A stretch of DNA of 64,000 nucleotides from Deltaproteobacteria bacterium (GTDB lineage Bacteria > Myxococcota_A > Polyangia > Polyangiales > Houyiibacteriaceae). Below the pieces are notes generated by a model. It saw only the letters and a list, made by a program, of their open reading frames with translations. It did no database searches and was not told the origin of the DNA. Shown piece after piece: positions 9,037-19,337 of this stretch (position 1 is its first letter; every line of letters begins with the position of its first letter). The stretch is taken from contig JAEPMI010000007.1 of assembly GCA_017644045.1 (NCBI GenBank), forward strand, positions 558,001 to 622,000, in the 5' to 3' direction. Made by a program: the position numbers and the translations under genes.

Positions 9037-10511
9037 CACCAGAACACCGGCGAGGAGTTTCGGTAGGGGGCGTCGTCGGCCATCGGAAAGTGCATCTCCA
9101 CGTCCTCGGCCGGCGGGAAGCCCTCGGTTCGATTGAGCACGTTGCCCTCGGCGACGCCGGCGACGTTCCGCAGCTTGTAGTTCTCGCCCGCGGTCCGCTC
9201 GATGCGGTTGTCGTTCAGGCGCGTGCAGCTGAGGTTGAACCCGAGGATCAGTCCGTCGTGGATGACGTTGTCCGCGAACACGTAGCGCATGTTGTGCGCC
9301 GCGTGAATGCCGCACCCGTGAAAGGTGTTGCCGCGGATCTCGTTGCCGACGGGGTTCTCGCGGACCGCACCGTCGCGCCGGGTGTAGCCGATGATGCCCC
9401 AGAGGCCGTTCACCGTCCGCATCGACATCCGGATCGTGTTGTTCACGATCACGTTGTCGGTCTCCTTCCAGTGGACGATGGGTCCGTCGACCTGCTCCTC
9501 GAGCTCGCAGGGCAGCGCCGGGTCGTAGCGGCCCTCGTCGTCGACCTGGCACTGGACCATCGTGTTCTCTTCGATCCACACGTTGCGCCCGGTCGACGTG
9601 ACGACGTCGCCGCCAGCGTTGTCGTGGAAGTTGTTGCGCGCGATGAGGATGTCGCGGTCGCTGCGACCCGCGCCTTCGATATCCACGCCGAACTGGGGCG
9701 CGGTCCCTTCGATGTGGTGGATGTGGTTGTCCTCGATGACGACGCCGTGTGCGCCGACGACCGAGACCCCCTGTCGCCGGTTGTGGTGGATCTCGCTCCG
9801 TCGGATCGTGACGTTCGTCGAGGGCGCCTCGGCCTCCGTGTCGCTCTCCCTGCGGCCGACGATCAGCACGCCATCACCCGTGAGCTCGTGGAGCTCGATG
9901 TCCTCGATCAAGACTCGGTCGACCGCCGTCCACACGCAGATGCCGTGACCCTCGTCGTGCGCTCCGCCGCCCTCGAAGACGTGCGTTTCCCGATCCCCTC
10001 GAATGGCGCCGCCACGGATCGTCACGTTGCTGTTCCCGTCGACGTTCACGACGCAGTAGTTCCACCGGTCGTTGGTGGCCATCTGCAGCACCGTCCCCTC
10101 CGAGAGCTCGAGGGTCATGTCGCCGACCAGATCGATGCCTCCGGCGTAGTTGTCGGTGGTCGCCTCTCCGACCACGAAGGTTCCCGGCGGCACCACGATG
10201 CGGTCGAAGCCGTTGTCCGTGGCCCAGCGGATCGCCTCGTTCATCCGTGCGCGCGTCTCGATCGGGTCGCCGTCGGTTTCGATGGCCCAACGCTCGAGCT
10301 CGATCACGTACTCGGACTCGTGGGTCGGCGGCAGCTCGGCGGTCGGGCGCTCGCCGCGCTCCCAGGCACACTCGCCCTCCCCCGGCACCGGCGGCAGCGC
10401 TCCGTCCCGCTCGGTCGAGCCATCCCGCGGCGGCGAGTCGTCCCCCGAGGTCCCGCCGCAATCGCAGCTCGCCAGGAGGAAAGCGAGCGCGAGCCAGTGT
10501 GATGCCCTCAC
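9036..10511 (-). CDS. Right-handed parallel beta-helix repeat lipoprotein
   Basis: Lipobox LLASC at about residues 12-16, then a low-complexity linker and a long parallel beta-helix (about residues 75-480). This is seen as many short Asn/Ile/Val-rich coils such as NVTIRGGAIRG, VVIEDNHIHH and VWIEENTM. The fold is shared by pectate lyases and NosD/periplasmic copper-binding-type proteins; I see no catalytic signature for polysaccharide cleavage. Probably a surface-exposed glycan-binding or glycan-modifying protein. It is cotranscribed with the SUMF1-like lipoprotein (stop and start overlap at 9036). Confidence 0.82.
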   Translation of the reverse strand: MRASHWLALAFLLASCDCGGTSGDDSPPRDGSTERDGALPPVPGEGECAWERGERPTAELPPTHESEYVIELERWAIETDGDPIETRARMNEAIRWATDNGFDRIVVPPGTFVVGEATTDNYAGGIDLVGDMTLELSEGTVLQMATNDRWNYCVVNVDGNSNVTIRGGAIRGDRETHVFEGGGAHDEGHGICVWTAVDRVLIEDIELHELTGDGVLIVGRRESDTEAEAPSTNVTIRRSEIHHNRRQGVSVVGAHGVVIEDNHIHHIEGTAPQFGVDIEGAGRSDRDILIARNNFHDNAGGDVVTSTGRNVWIEENTMVQCQVDDEGRYDPALPCELEEQVDGPIVHWKETDNVIVNNTIRMSMRTVNGLWGIIGYTRRDGAVRENPVGNEIRGNTFHGCGIHAAHNMRYVFADNVIHDGLILGFNLSCTRLNDNRIERTAGENYKLRNVAGVAEGNVLNRTEGFPPAEDVEMHFPMADDAPYRNSSPVFW

Positions 10512-10630
10512 CGGCGAAGTCTCTCACCGCTCGGACGGGAGGCCATCGGGCGAATCGGACGGCGACCGATTGTGAGCCGAAACCCGCTCGGGGCTAACAA
10601 CGCACCGGCGAGCGCGATACGATCCGTCAC

Positions 10631-11611
10631 ATGCGTCATTCTTCCTTCGCCCTGGCCCTGCTGGCACTCGCCTCCTGCGGCGACTCCGGACCCTCCGCCT
10701 ACCAACCCGCCGGGACCGTCGTTCCAGTGCTCGCGACCGCGAACCCGGACCTGGCGGCGATGGTCGAGGAAGCGGATCAGGTGGACGGGACGCTGCCGAT
10801 CCTCAACGGCTTCGTCGACGGCGAGCCGGTCAGCTACTGGACCATCGGGCTGAGTCCGGCGGCCCCCCAGCGGGTGCGAGTCCTCTGCCGCGAGGTGGAC
10901 GGGGAGTGCATCCTCGAGGACCACCCCATCGTGCTGGAGACCCTCCCGGGCGAGGCGGGCTACAGCGCCTTCGCGCAGGTGACCGAGGTCCACGTGACCG
11001 AGGACTACGACGGCGAGGTCATGGCCTCCTTCGAGGCCATCGACGACGCCGTCCGCGACGGGCTGGCCACCCTCGAGGAGCGCAACGCCTACATCAACTG
11101 CCCGATCGTCGACCCGCAGATCCGCCTCGAAATGCGAGATGGCTCCGAGGCCGCCCCGATGGCCGTGTACGTCCGCGACATGCAGGCGGCCTGCATGCTC
11201 TTCGACCGCGGCACCGGCTCGCTCGGGCTCGGCGAGCGCGGCACCGAGATGGGCGAGGTCCTCATCCGCAACGTCTACGTGCTGACCCGCGAAGGCGAGG
11301 AGATGCCGCTGATGGAAGCGGCTCGGATGGAAGACATCACCGGCGACGGTGACGCGGTCGACTCGAACAACATCTTCGGCGCGGCCCTCGGCGACGTCGA
11401 CTACACGCCGCTGTGGCGCATGGTCGCGGTCACCGTCCCGAGCGAATACGCGAGCGTCGACACCAACATGGACCAGACCATGGCGGACTACACCTACGAC
11501 TCGGACATGTTCGAGGTCGACCCCCTCACCTACGAGATCACGCCCATCGACGGACAGATCGTGAGCTACGAGGAGACCGACATGCTCATCAACTGTCCGC
11601 TCGTTCCCTGA
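10631..11611 (+). CDS. Hypothetical lipoprotein
   Basis: A 326-residue protein with a short lipoprotein signal (LALASCGD, Cys near residue 16). The mature part is acidic with scattered Cys residues. I recognise no domain. It is divergent from the beta-helix lipoprotein and read in the same direction as the membrane protein at 11669. Cellular location is supported by the lipobox; function is unknown. Confidence 0.7.
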   Translation: MRHSSFALALLALASCGDSGPSAYQPAGTVVPVLATANPDLAAMVEEADQVDGTLPILNGFVDGEPVSYWTIGLSPAAPQRVRVLCREVDGECILEDHPIVLETLPGEAGYSAFAQVTEVHVTEDYDGEVMASFEAIDDAVRDGLATLEERNAYINCPIVDPQIRLEMRDGSEAAPMAVYVRDMQAACMLFDRGTGSLGLGERGTEMGEVLIRNVYVLTREGEEMPLMEAARMEDITGDGDAVDSNNIFGAALGDVDYTPLWRMVAVTVPSEYASVDTNMDQTMADYTYDSDMFEVDPLTYEITPIDGQIVSYEETDMLINCPLVP

Positions 11612-11668
11612 GCAGAGCGCGGCTGAAGCTCGCCCGGAACTTGGTCGCCTCGCTCGTGTCGGAGCCGG

Positions 11669-13048
11669 GTGCGCGAGCGATGGTTCCAGGTTCGGGGGCG
11701 ATGGAGCGAGCTCGCGCTCGACTTCGGGGGATGGCTCTTCCCGCTCGCCGTAGGCTTCGTGGCTTTCGGCCGGATGGCGCTCCCCGACGGGCTCGGCGCG
11801 CCTTGGCCGCACACCATGATTGGTCGCTGGGCCCTCGCGATGGCGACCGGGGCATCGACTCTGGCCATCGCGCTGCACGCGTCCCGAGTCGGTCAGCGGC
11901 GGGTCTTCCTCGACCAGCCGCCGTTGGGGCGAGAGATTCCCTGGTGGGCGCTCGTCGTGCTCGCGTACGGGCTCTGGGTCGTGTGCTTCGTGTTTCCACA
12001 GACTCGCACGAGCCCTCTGACCCCACTGGCCTTCCCCGTGCTTGCCACGAGCTTGGTCCTCGCCGGCGGTCGCTCGCAGCGGATGGCGTTCGCGCTCCTC
12101 GCTCTGGTCAGCGTGAGTCTCTGGCACTCACGGCTTGCGCCTCTCCACCACCTTCCACGCTGGGGGGCGGCGTGTGCGGCGAGCGTGGACTGGCACGCCT
12201 CACACACGGCTGCGGCTCTCACACTCACGGCCAGCGTGATCGTGGCCGGGCTCGCGTGGCGGCACCGCGCGACCCCGGGCCACGCGATGCTGTATGGGAC
12301 ACTCTCCGCTTGGTTGCTCGGAGCGAACGGCTTCGAACGCGCCCGACACCTGGACGCCATGCAATCGGACCGGAGTGGCTGGGACGAGTGGACGCTGCTG
12401 AGCCCGCCGCCGTCCGAGTGGCAGTGGCTCCCACACCTCGAATCACTGCTCATCGGACTGACCCTCGCCGCGCTCGTCGCTTCGTGCGTGGTCCACCGGC
12501 TCTCGGACGAGCCGCGCGACACGACCGATTGGCGGCTGCTCGCCCCCGCCCTGCTCGTGGCCATTGCCAGCAGCCAGCTGCACTGGTCTCCACGGATTCC
12601 GGTTCTGGCGGAGCTGACTGGACGCACGATGCAGGACTATGAGCCCACCATGGCGCGTGGCTGGCTCGGCGGCGCAGAGGTGGGCCTGGCGTTCGCGGCC
12701 GGGCTGGGCCTGCTCGCGCTGTGGGTTCGATGGCGAGTTCGGTCGGACCTCGTGGCGTTCGAGGGTCTGACCCCGCGGGAGACGGCCAGAGGTCTGCCTC
12801 GCCAGCCGCCCTGGGTGAGTCGTGGTGAGACCACGCATGCCTGGGGTCGTCCGGGCGACCCCTATCGGCAGCAACCCGGTCTCGTTCTCGACGGGCCGAA
12901 GTCCGTCGCCGAGGTCCGACGCATCGGCTACCGGCGGTGCATCGAGGCCGTTCGTACGAACGGAAGAGCGGCCGGATGGGCCATCCTCTCGGCGGTGCTG
13001 GGCGTCGGCTGCGCCTGGGTGATCACCACCCTCGTCCGCGCTCTCTGA
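11669..13048 (+). CDS. Polytopic membrane protein of unknown function
   Basis: 459 residues with about eight hydrophobic segments (for example near residues 20-37, 50-68, 92-110, 118-132, 185-200, 258-275, 325-345 and 440-458) separated by short charged loops. The C-terminal cytoplasmic portion before the last helix is about 80 residues long. No transporter or enzyme motif is recognisable. It starts with GTG, and the nearest GGAG (11661-11664) is rather close, so the true start may lie a few codons downstream. Confidence 0.65.
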   Translation: MRERWFQVRGRWSELALDFGGWLFPLAVGFVAFGRMALPDGLGAPWPHTMIGRWALAMATGASTLAIALHASRVGQRRVFLDQPPLGREIPWWALVVLAYGLWVVCFVFPQTRTSPLTPLAFPVLATSLVLAGGRSQRMAFALLALVSVSLWHSRLAPLHHLPRWGAACAASVDWHASHTAAALTLTASVIVAGLAWRHRATPGHAMLYGTLSAWLLGANGFERARHLDAMQSDRSGWDEWTLLSPPPSEWQWLPHLESLLIGLTLAALVASCVVHRLSDEPRDTTDWRLLAPALLVAIASSQLHWSPRIPVLAELTGRTMQDYEPTMARGWLGGAEVGLAFAAGLGLLALWVRWRVRSDLVAFEGLTPRETARGLPRQPPWVSRGETTHAWGRPGDPYRQQPGLVLDGPKSVAEVRRIGYRRCIEAVRTNGRAAGWAILSAVLGVGCAWVITTLVRAL

Positions 13049-13072
13049 GGACTCGCCGGGTTACGCTCTCGC

Positions 13073-13235
13073 ATGCGCATCGTCGCGGTCGCGGACCGGT
13101 GGGCTCTTTCGAGACGGGGACACGGCGTACCTCAACGCGACGACGTGGGAGTGCGAGCGGGCGGCGTCGGTGGTCGACCTGGATCCGTCGACCGGCAGAG
13201 TGGTGGGCGTGTCGATTCCGCCGCGGAAGGGCTGA
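13073..13235 (+). pseudogene. Possible frameshifted remnant of a small gene
   Basis: ATG at 13073 begins a plausible N terminus (MRIVAVADR). From about 13095 the protein-like reading lies in a different frame (TGGLFRDGDTAYLN ... VDLDPSTGRVVGVSIPP) and ends at TGA 13233-13235. Joining them needs a one-base shift near 13095. No homologue is recognised, so this may be a decayed short gene or chance. Confidence 0.3.
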
Positions 13236-13310
13236 GCGCCCGCCCGCCTACCAGCCGGTCTCGAGCCACCGTCCACGGGGCAAGCGGGGAGTCCATCGGA
13301 GCAGGGCGAC

Positions 13311-13769
13311 TCAGAAGCAGCAGGGCGCGGCCGAACGTCCGACGGCCTCGCGGAGCGCGCGCTCCAGCGGCTCCTCGTGGCCCGGCTGGACCGCCAACGC
13401 GATCACCCCTCGGTCGCCGACCACCGCGAGCTCCGGAATGGAGGTCGCCCAGTCGACCTCTCGATCACCGATCTCGACGAGCAGCGGACCGCCCAGCCGG
13501 TGCCCGAACGGCAGAGGAAGCCCAAAGAACATCCGCCAGGCCGTGACCGTTCCGTCCCGGAACCGGAGCACCTTCCCGGAGAGAAGTCCCAGGGGCAGCA
13601 GCGCCAGCCACACCAGTCCGACCTGCCAGCCGAGGAGCAACGGGCAGAGGCCGAGCTGGAGCGGGGCGGCGAGCACGAGGACGACGACCATCATTGCCCC
13701 GTCGGTTCGCTGGAAGACCCAGTGCGAGCGGCCGAAGCGAGCGGTGACCAGCGCGGGAAAGAGTTGCAT
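13311..13769 (-). CDS. Small membrane protein with two transmembrane segments
   Basis: 152 residues. Two adjacent hydrophobic segments at about residues 24-42 and 45-65, then a soluble beta-rich domain that resembles a small PH-like fold (inference from strand pattern only). The frame is open farther upstream but that part is Arg-rich shadow sequence, so ATG at 13769 was chosen. It sits upstream of and antisense to the decayed gene at 13073. Function is unknown. Confidence 0.6.
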   Translation of the reverse strand: MQLFPALVTARFGRSHWVFQRTDGAMMVVVLVLAAPLQLGLCPLLLGWQVGLVWLALLPLGLLSGKVLRFRDGTVTAWRMFFGLPLPFGHRLGGPLLVEIGDREVDWATSIPELAVVGDRGVIALAVQPGHEEPLERALREAVGRSAAPCCF

Positions 13770-13834
13770 GTCCGCACCCTGGCCATGGTTTCTTGGGTCC
13801 CCAACCAAGAAACTTCGACGCGTCGCTCCCGCGC

Positions 13835-15550
13835 TCATTCGCAGCGGCAGAAGCCGGTGCCGAGGTCGCACGAGAAGCCTCCGCTGCAGTCGAGGTCGTC
13901 CGCGCACCGCGGTTGGCAGGTGCGGGTCTCGGCGTCACAGGCCAGCCCCTCGGGGAAGACGAGCCGGAGGTCCGCGGGGACGGGATCGCAGACCGGTCGG
14001 CGCGGATCGCACGGGCTGCCGAGTCCGAGCCCGGCGGTCGCGTCCGCCGCGCACTCGAGGCGCAGCAGGCTACGGCTGGGCGGATCGGCGCCAGGCGTGA
14101 GAGCGATGCGCTGCGGGGTGTCCGAACAGCCGAGCAGCGCCTCGTCGCTGAAGTCATCGTAGAACCAGCCCGCCGGGTCGCGGCCGGGCAGACGAGAGCG
14201 CGCCACGACCTGCCGGATGCGGCAGCGGTTCCGACCGGTCGCGGCATCCATTCCGTCGGCGGTGCGACCGGCGAGGCGGTCGCAGCGGCGCCCCGGCTCG
14301 GCCAGCTCGATGAGCTCGCACTCGATGGCGCCGGATCCATCGCGCCGGTAGGGCGCGGGAAGACAGGTCGTCGTCAGGGCGGCACCGATGCGGTCGATGA
14401 TCGCGTCGATGACCCCGCCGAGGTCCTCCTGACAGATCGACTGCACCACGGCGCCCGCGCCGCGCGCGTCGAGCTCGCCGGCGAGCCGAACGAAGCGGCG
14501 TGGCGGGTAGCTCTTCCCGCGACCGGGCACGTCGCAGCTCGGCACGAGCTGGCCGACGTTGTCGGGGTCCTCACGCTCGGCCATGCGGGGATCGGCGAGG
14601 ATGGCGTCGGCGTCCACCGAGGCCGACGCCAGATCGACGGGGATGCCGACGATGGGCGCGAAGAGGACTCGATCGGGACGGCCCGGCTTGAGCTGGAGCA
14701 GCCCCTCGACGTAGCGGCTGATGGGCTGCACGGCCTCTGGGTGTCGCGCGCAGCGCAGGTTCAGGTTCGGATCGTAGCGGGTGCTGGTCGGGTCGAAGAG
14801 CGCGGGGTCGAGGGCGGAGCAGTCGTCCTCGTCGGTGAGCGCGACGATGGCGAGCAGCGCGTCCTCGCGGACGAAGCCCGCGTTGTGGCCGTCGCCGTGC
14901 CCCACCGTCCTGCCGGCGAACGTGATCCCAGACGTGCTCGGCGCGAGCGCCTTGAGGATGGCGTCGAGCTGCTGCTCGAAGCCACAGCCCGAGGTGCCGA
15001 GCGCGTTCACCACGCAGCTCGCGTCTTGGGCGAGTCCGTCGGGGTCGGGGCCGAGCTCGAGCCAGCTCGGGTACGTCGCCGAGCAGGTCGGATCGCTCGG
15101 GTCCCCCGACGTGAGCAGCACTCCGTCGTCGCCGAAGTCGGTGCAGAAGCTCGACACCTCGGGGCCGGTCCCCATGTCGGTGGAAATCACGCCGACCCGG
15201 ATCGACTCCACGGGGGCGAAGGTGCCCCCGCCCGACGGGTGGCGCCCCGACGCCAGCGCGCCGATGAGTCGCGGGAGCTCCTCGACCACCGACGCCTGCT
15301 CCTCGGTCATCGACCCCGAGTCGTCGATCAGGAAGAGCAGATCGACCGCGGAGCTCGGCTCGAGATCGAGGTTTCGCCCGACCACCGGCTGACACACCGG
15401 CCCGGGTCCCGGGCCCCCATCGCGCGTGGGAACGCAGCCCGGTCCACAGTCCCCCGGCCCGTCGTCACCGCCGCCGATCTCGTGACTGCGGAAGCACCCG
15501 ACGACGAGGAGCAGAACGACGGAGCAGGCACTCGAACGACGCACGGTCAT
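13835..15550 (-). CDS. Lipoprotein with von Willebrand factor A domain
   Basis: 571 residues. Lipobox VVGC near residue 19, Gly/Pro/Asp-rich linker, then a VWA domain from about residue 65. The MIDAS motif DDSGSMT is intact, so it should bind a divalent ion and a partner protein. The C terminus is Cys-rich with a repeated pattern (CADDLDCSGGFSCD) common in surface lipoproteins of myxobacteria. A second VWA lipoprotein lies at 26713. Role in adhesion or matrix contact is inferred. Confidence 0.82.
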   Translation of the reverse strand: MTVRRSSACSVVLLLVVGCFRSHEIGGGDDGPGDCGPGCVPTRDGGPGPGPVCQPVVGRNLDLEPSSAVDLLFLIDDSGSMTEEQASVVEELPRLIGALASGRHPSGGGTFAPVESIRVGVISTDMGTGPEVSSFCTDFGDDGVLLTSGDPSDPTCSATYPSWLELGPDPDGLAQDASCVVNALGTSGCGFEQQLDAILKALAPSTSGITFAGRTVGHGDGHNAGFVREDALLAIVALTDEDDCSALDPALFDPTSTRYDPNLNLRCARHPEAVQPISRYVEGLLQLKPGRPDRVLFAPIVGIPVDLASASVDADAILADPRMAEREDPDNVGQLVPSCDVPGRGKSYPPRRFVRLAGELDARGAGAVVQSICQEDLGGVIDAIIDRIGAALTTTCLPAPYRRDGSGAIECELIELAEPGRRCDRLAGRTADGMDAATGRNRCRIRQVVARSRLPGRDPAGWFYDDFSDEALLGCSDTPQRIALTPGADPPSRSLLRLECAADATAGLGLGSPCDPRRPVCDPVPADLRLVFPEGLACDAETRTCQPRCADDLDCSGGFSCDLGTGFCRCE

Positions 15551-15584
15551 GCCCTTGCGTCGCCCGGCACCCCACCGATTTCCA

Positions 15585-17135
15585 CTACTCGGTGTGACCG
15601 ACGGCCTTGTTCAGCCGGGCCCGCGCCAGGCGGAGCTCGATGGCGGCGTCGATGAGCTGCAGCCGCGCGCGGGTCACGCTCGTCTCGGCGTCGAGCACGT
15701 CGCTGGTCACGGCCGCGCCCGCCTCGAGCTGCGCCATCCGCACCTGATGCTCGGCCTCGGCGGCGACCAGGCCGACCTGCGCCGCCTCGAACGCGAGGCG
15801 GGAGGCCTCGAGGCTCGAGTGGGCTTCGGAGACCTCGAGACGGACACCGTCGGTCAGGCTCGCGATGTCCTGCCGCGCCTGCTCGAGCTGCGCACGGGCT
15901 TCGGCGGCCTGCGCGCGCGCCGTGCCCATCTCGTTCGGCGACCAGCGGAGAACCACCGAGACGTCCCAGGTGGTGTTGAACTCCTGCTGCTGCGGGATGA
16001 TCCGCTGGTTCGGGTTCGCGATGTCCACGTTTCCCTGCACGAAGAGCTGGGGCCACTGGCGGCCCAGAGTCGCGCGAATGGACCGCTCCCGCGCCTCGAC
16101 GAGCCGGCGCAGCGCGTCGAGCTCGGGCCGGTCACGGAGCGCCTGGTCCGTCAACGCCTCCACCGCCGCCTCGGGCGCCGCAGGCTCGCTGGCGAAGTCC
16201 TCACCGAGCACGATCGGCGCGTCGTCGTGCATGAGGAGCTGGAGCGCCCGCTCGGCGATCCGCGCGCCGCTCTCGGCCTGGGCGACGTTGACCCGGGCGC
16301 GCGCCAGGGTGGCGTTGATCTGCAGCAGGTCGACCTGCGCAGCGGCCCCGGCCTCGACCAAGGTGGCGATGCGCTGCCGGTTCGCGTCCACCTGCTCCAC
16401 CGACTTCCGCGCGACCACCGCCGCGCCACGAGCCCGCGCGAGCTGGTAGTACGCCTCGCGGGCCCGGTAGGCGATCTGCGCGCGCTCCGACGCGACCTGC
16501 GCCTGGCTCACGTCCACGGCTGCCTGCGCGGCTCGGTAGCCGGGCAGGATGGTGAAGAAGAGATCCGACACCGGGAGGGTCGCGGTCCCGCGGAGGACGT
16601 AGTTGTTCAGGATGACCGGGAACTCGAAGCCCTCGGTGCTGCTGAAGGTGTCCAGCAGGTTGTTCCAGAGGAGCTGCGCCTCCGGGTCGTCGACCCCAGC
16701 CGTCAGGATGCGTGCCGCGGCTGCCTGGTCTTCGGTGATGAGGGCGCCGCCGAACGACGGCTGATTGATCCGGCTGAGACGGGTGTAGCGCGCGCTCACC
16801 TCGAGCTGAGGGAAGAAGCCCTGCCAGGCGCGGCGAGCCCCAGCCTCGGCTGCGGCGACAGCGGCCGCCGCCCGATCCATGCTCGGCGAGGTGGCCACGG
16901 CCCGCTCGGCGGCGGCGTCGGCGGTCAACCCACCGGGTTCGGTGAGATCGGCCACCTGCGCCCGAACGCGCTCCTCGATGGTCTCGCGATCCGCGAAGGA
17001 CACCACCGGCGCCGCCTCGGCGTTCTGGGCGGCTTCGGCGGTCTCCTGGGGGCTCGGCGGCGCCGGCACCTGGGCCACCGCGCTCGACGCAGCCAGCATG
17101 AGGAATAGCGAAACGAGGGGGGTGAGGACACGCAT
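15585..17135 (-). CDS. TolC-family outer membrane efflux/secretion channel protein
   Basis: 516 residues with a cleavable signal (ends AVAQ near residue 22). Two repeats of the outer-membrane efflux protein family follow, with long Ala/Glu/Gln-rich coiled helices and short strands expected for a trimeric tunnel. TolC proteins connect inner-membrane pumps to the outside. No membrane-fusion or pump gene is adjacent, so the cognate transporter is unknown. It is divergent from asd; the start at 17135 gives a normal signal peptide, whereas longer in-frame starts do not. Confidence 0.88.
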   Translation of the reverse strand: MRVLTPLVSLFLMLAASSAVAQVPAPPSPQETAEAAQNAEAAPVVSFADRETIEERVRAQVADLTEPGGLTADAAAERAVATSPSMDRAAAAVAAAEAGARRAWQGFFPQLEVSARYTRLSRINQPSFGGALITEDQAAAARILTAGVDDPEAQLLWNNLLDTFSSTEGFEFPVILNNYVLRGTATLPVSDLFFTILPGYRAAQAAVDVSQAQVASERAQIAYRAREAYYQLARARGAAVVARKSVEQVDANRQRIATLVEAGAAAQVDLLQINATLARARVNVAQAESGARIAERALQLLMHDDAPIVLGEDFASEPAAPEAAVEALTDQALRDRPELDALRRLVEARERSIRATLGRQWPQLFVQGNVDIANPNQRIIPQQQEFNTTWDVSVVLRWSPNEMGTARAQAAEARAQLEQARQDIASLTDGVRLEVSEAHSSLEASRLAFEAAQVGLVAAEAEHQVRMAQLEAGAAVTSDVLDAETSVTRARLQLIDAAIELRLARARLNKAVGHTE

Positions 17136-17189
17136 GGCCGGGTCATGAAGCGAATGGGCCTCGGAGGCCAGCAAACCCCCATGAAACAC

Positions 17190-17211
17190 CGCAGGGACTG
17201 GAAACCCTGCG
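17190..17211. repeat. Inverted repeat in the tolC-like/asd intergenic region
   Basis: CGCAGGG (17190-17196) and CCCTGCG (17205-17211) form a 7-bp stem with an 8-nt loop between the two divergent genes. It has no U tract on either strand, so an operator or leader hairpin is more likely than a terminator. Confidence 0.35.
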
Positions 17212-17234
17212 CTCGCTGTGACAAGGCGTGAAGC

Positions 17235-18218
<984 letters not shown>

Positions 18219-18349
18219 CCCCCGCCCGTCAACCTGGCACGAGCCCCCGCTCGGCTGTCAGGATGACAGCGACATTTCAGCTCGAATCGATGAAAACCCC
18301 GACGCCGGATGCATCGCGAACGGCCTGGGAATTGCACGGGAACCCGGCC

Positions 18350-19336
18350 ATGGCTCGCCTCTCGACGACCCGACTCCTCCTCACCCTCGCCACCGTGGGC
18401 CTCTTGGTCCCCAGCGGGGCGCTGGCTCAGCTCGACCTCTCCGTGACCGCGCTCATCAAGGCCAGCGGCGACGACTGCTCGGTCAACGAGTGCATCAACC
18501 GCGGCTTCAACGCCAACGACTGCGCCGGCACGGCCACCCTGGAGGTCCAGCCCGCGAACGGCACCACGGTCCCCAGTAACATGATCGACGTCTGGATGAC
18601 CACGGGCACGGGCGACTGCAGCACGACCGAGGCGCGAAACCCGATGTCCGCCACGTGTCAGAACGTCGGCTGCTACGACCTCGAGGGCGACAGCTTCCTG
18701 ATCCCGCTGAGCGACATCGACGCGGCCGCGTCCACGCCGCTGTGCGACGACAGCTCCACCCGCGCCGGTCTGAACGTAAACCTCTACGCCTTCGCCGGCG
18801 TGGGCTGCAACAACCAGGACGCGGTGGATGCCGACGCCACCGACAACTTCGCCGTCCGCGTGGACGCGGTGGGCCCGGTGGCGCCGACCCTCAACAACGA
18901 CTCGCTCTCCGGCGACACCTCGGTGACCGTGGGCTGGGAGACCGGCTCGGAGGCCAACCTCACCTACCGGCTGCTCTACGGCGGATCCTGCACCAGTGGC
19001 GGCGACGGCGGGACCGTCACCGTGGACCGCGATTCGCTCACCCAGCTGGGCGCCGACACGGACCTCATGACCACCTCCCGAAGGGTCAACCCCGCAGAGG
19101 GACTCGGGCTGGAGCTCGGTGAGAGCGTCGCCGTCTACGTCGCGGCCGTGGACGTCGCCGGGAACGAGGGCGACCTGGCCGGTCCGATCTGCGTGAACCG
19201 GGTGGAAGCGCTCGGCTTCTGTGACGAGTTCTCCGACTGCGATTCGGGAGGCTGCTCCGCCGGGCCGGTCGGCCACACCGCGTTCGGCGGCTCTCTCTTC
19301 CTCCTCGTGCTGTTCGTGCTACGGAGAAAGCCCTGA
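18350..19336 (+). CDS. Secreted protein with MYXO-CTERM-like C-terminal sorting tail
   Basis: 328 residues. A signal peptide (ends GALAQ near residue 25) leads into a beta-rich, Cys-containing ectodomain; part of it (about 180-280) looks fibronectin-III-like. The last residues are GCSAGPVGHT, a hydrophobic helix of about 14 residues and RRKP. A Cys just before a helix and a basic cluster is the layout of MYXO-CTERM tails, which are thought to be processed by a rhombosortase/myxosortase-type protease. ATG 18350 was chosen over farther in-frame codons because it begins the signal peptide. Only 1 nt separates it from the next gene. Confidence 0.7.
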   Translation: MARLSTTRLLLTLATVGLLVPSGALAQLDLSVTALIKASGDDCSVNECINRGFNANDCAGTATLEVQPANGTTVPSNMIDVWMTTGTGDCSTTEARNPMSATCQNVGCYDLEGDSFLIPLSDIDAAASTPLCDDSSTRAGLNVNLYAFAGVGCNNQDAVDADATDNFAVRVDAVGPVAPTLNNDSLSGDTSVTVGWETGSEANLTYRLLYGGSCTSGGDGGTVTVDRDSLTQLGADTDLMTTSRRVNPAEGLGLELGESVAVYVAAVDVAGNEGDLAGPICVNRVEALGFCDEFSDCDSGGCSAGPVGHTAFGGSLFLLVLFVLRRKP

Positions 19337-19337
19337 G

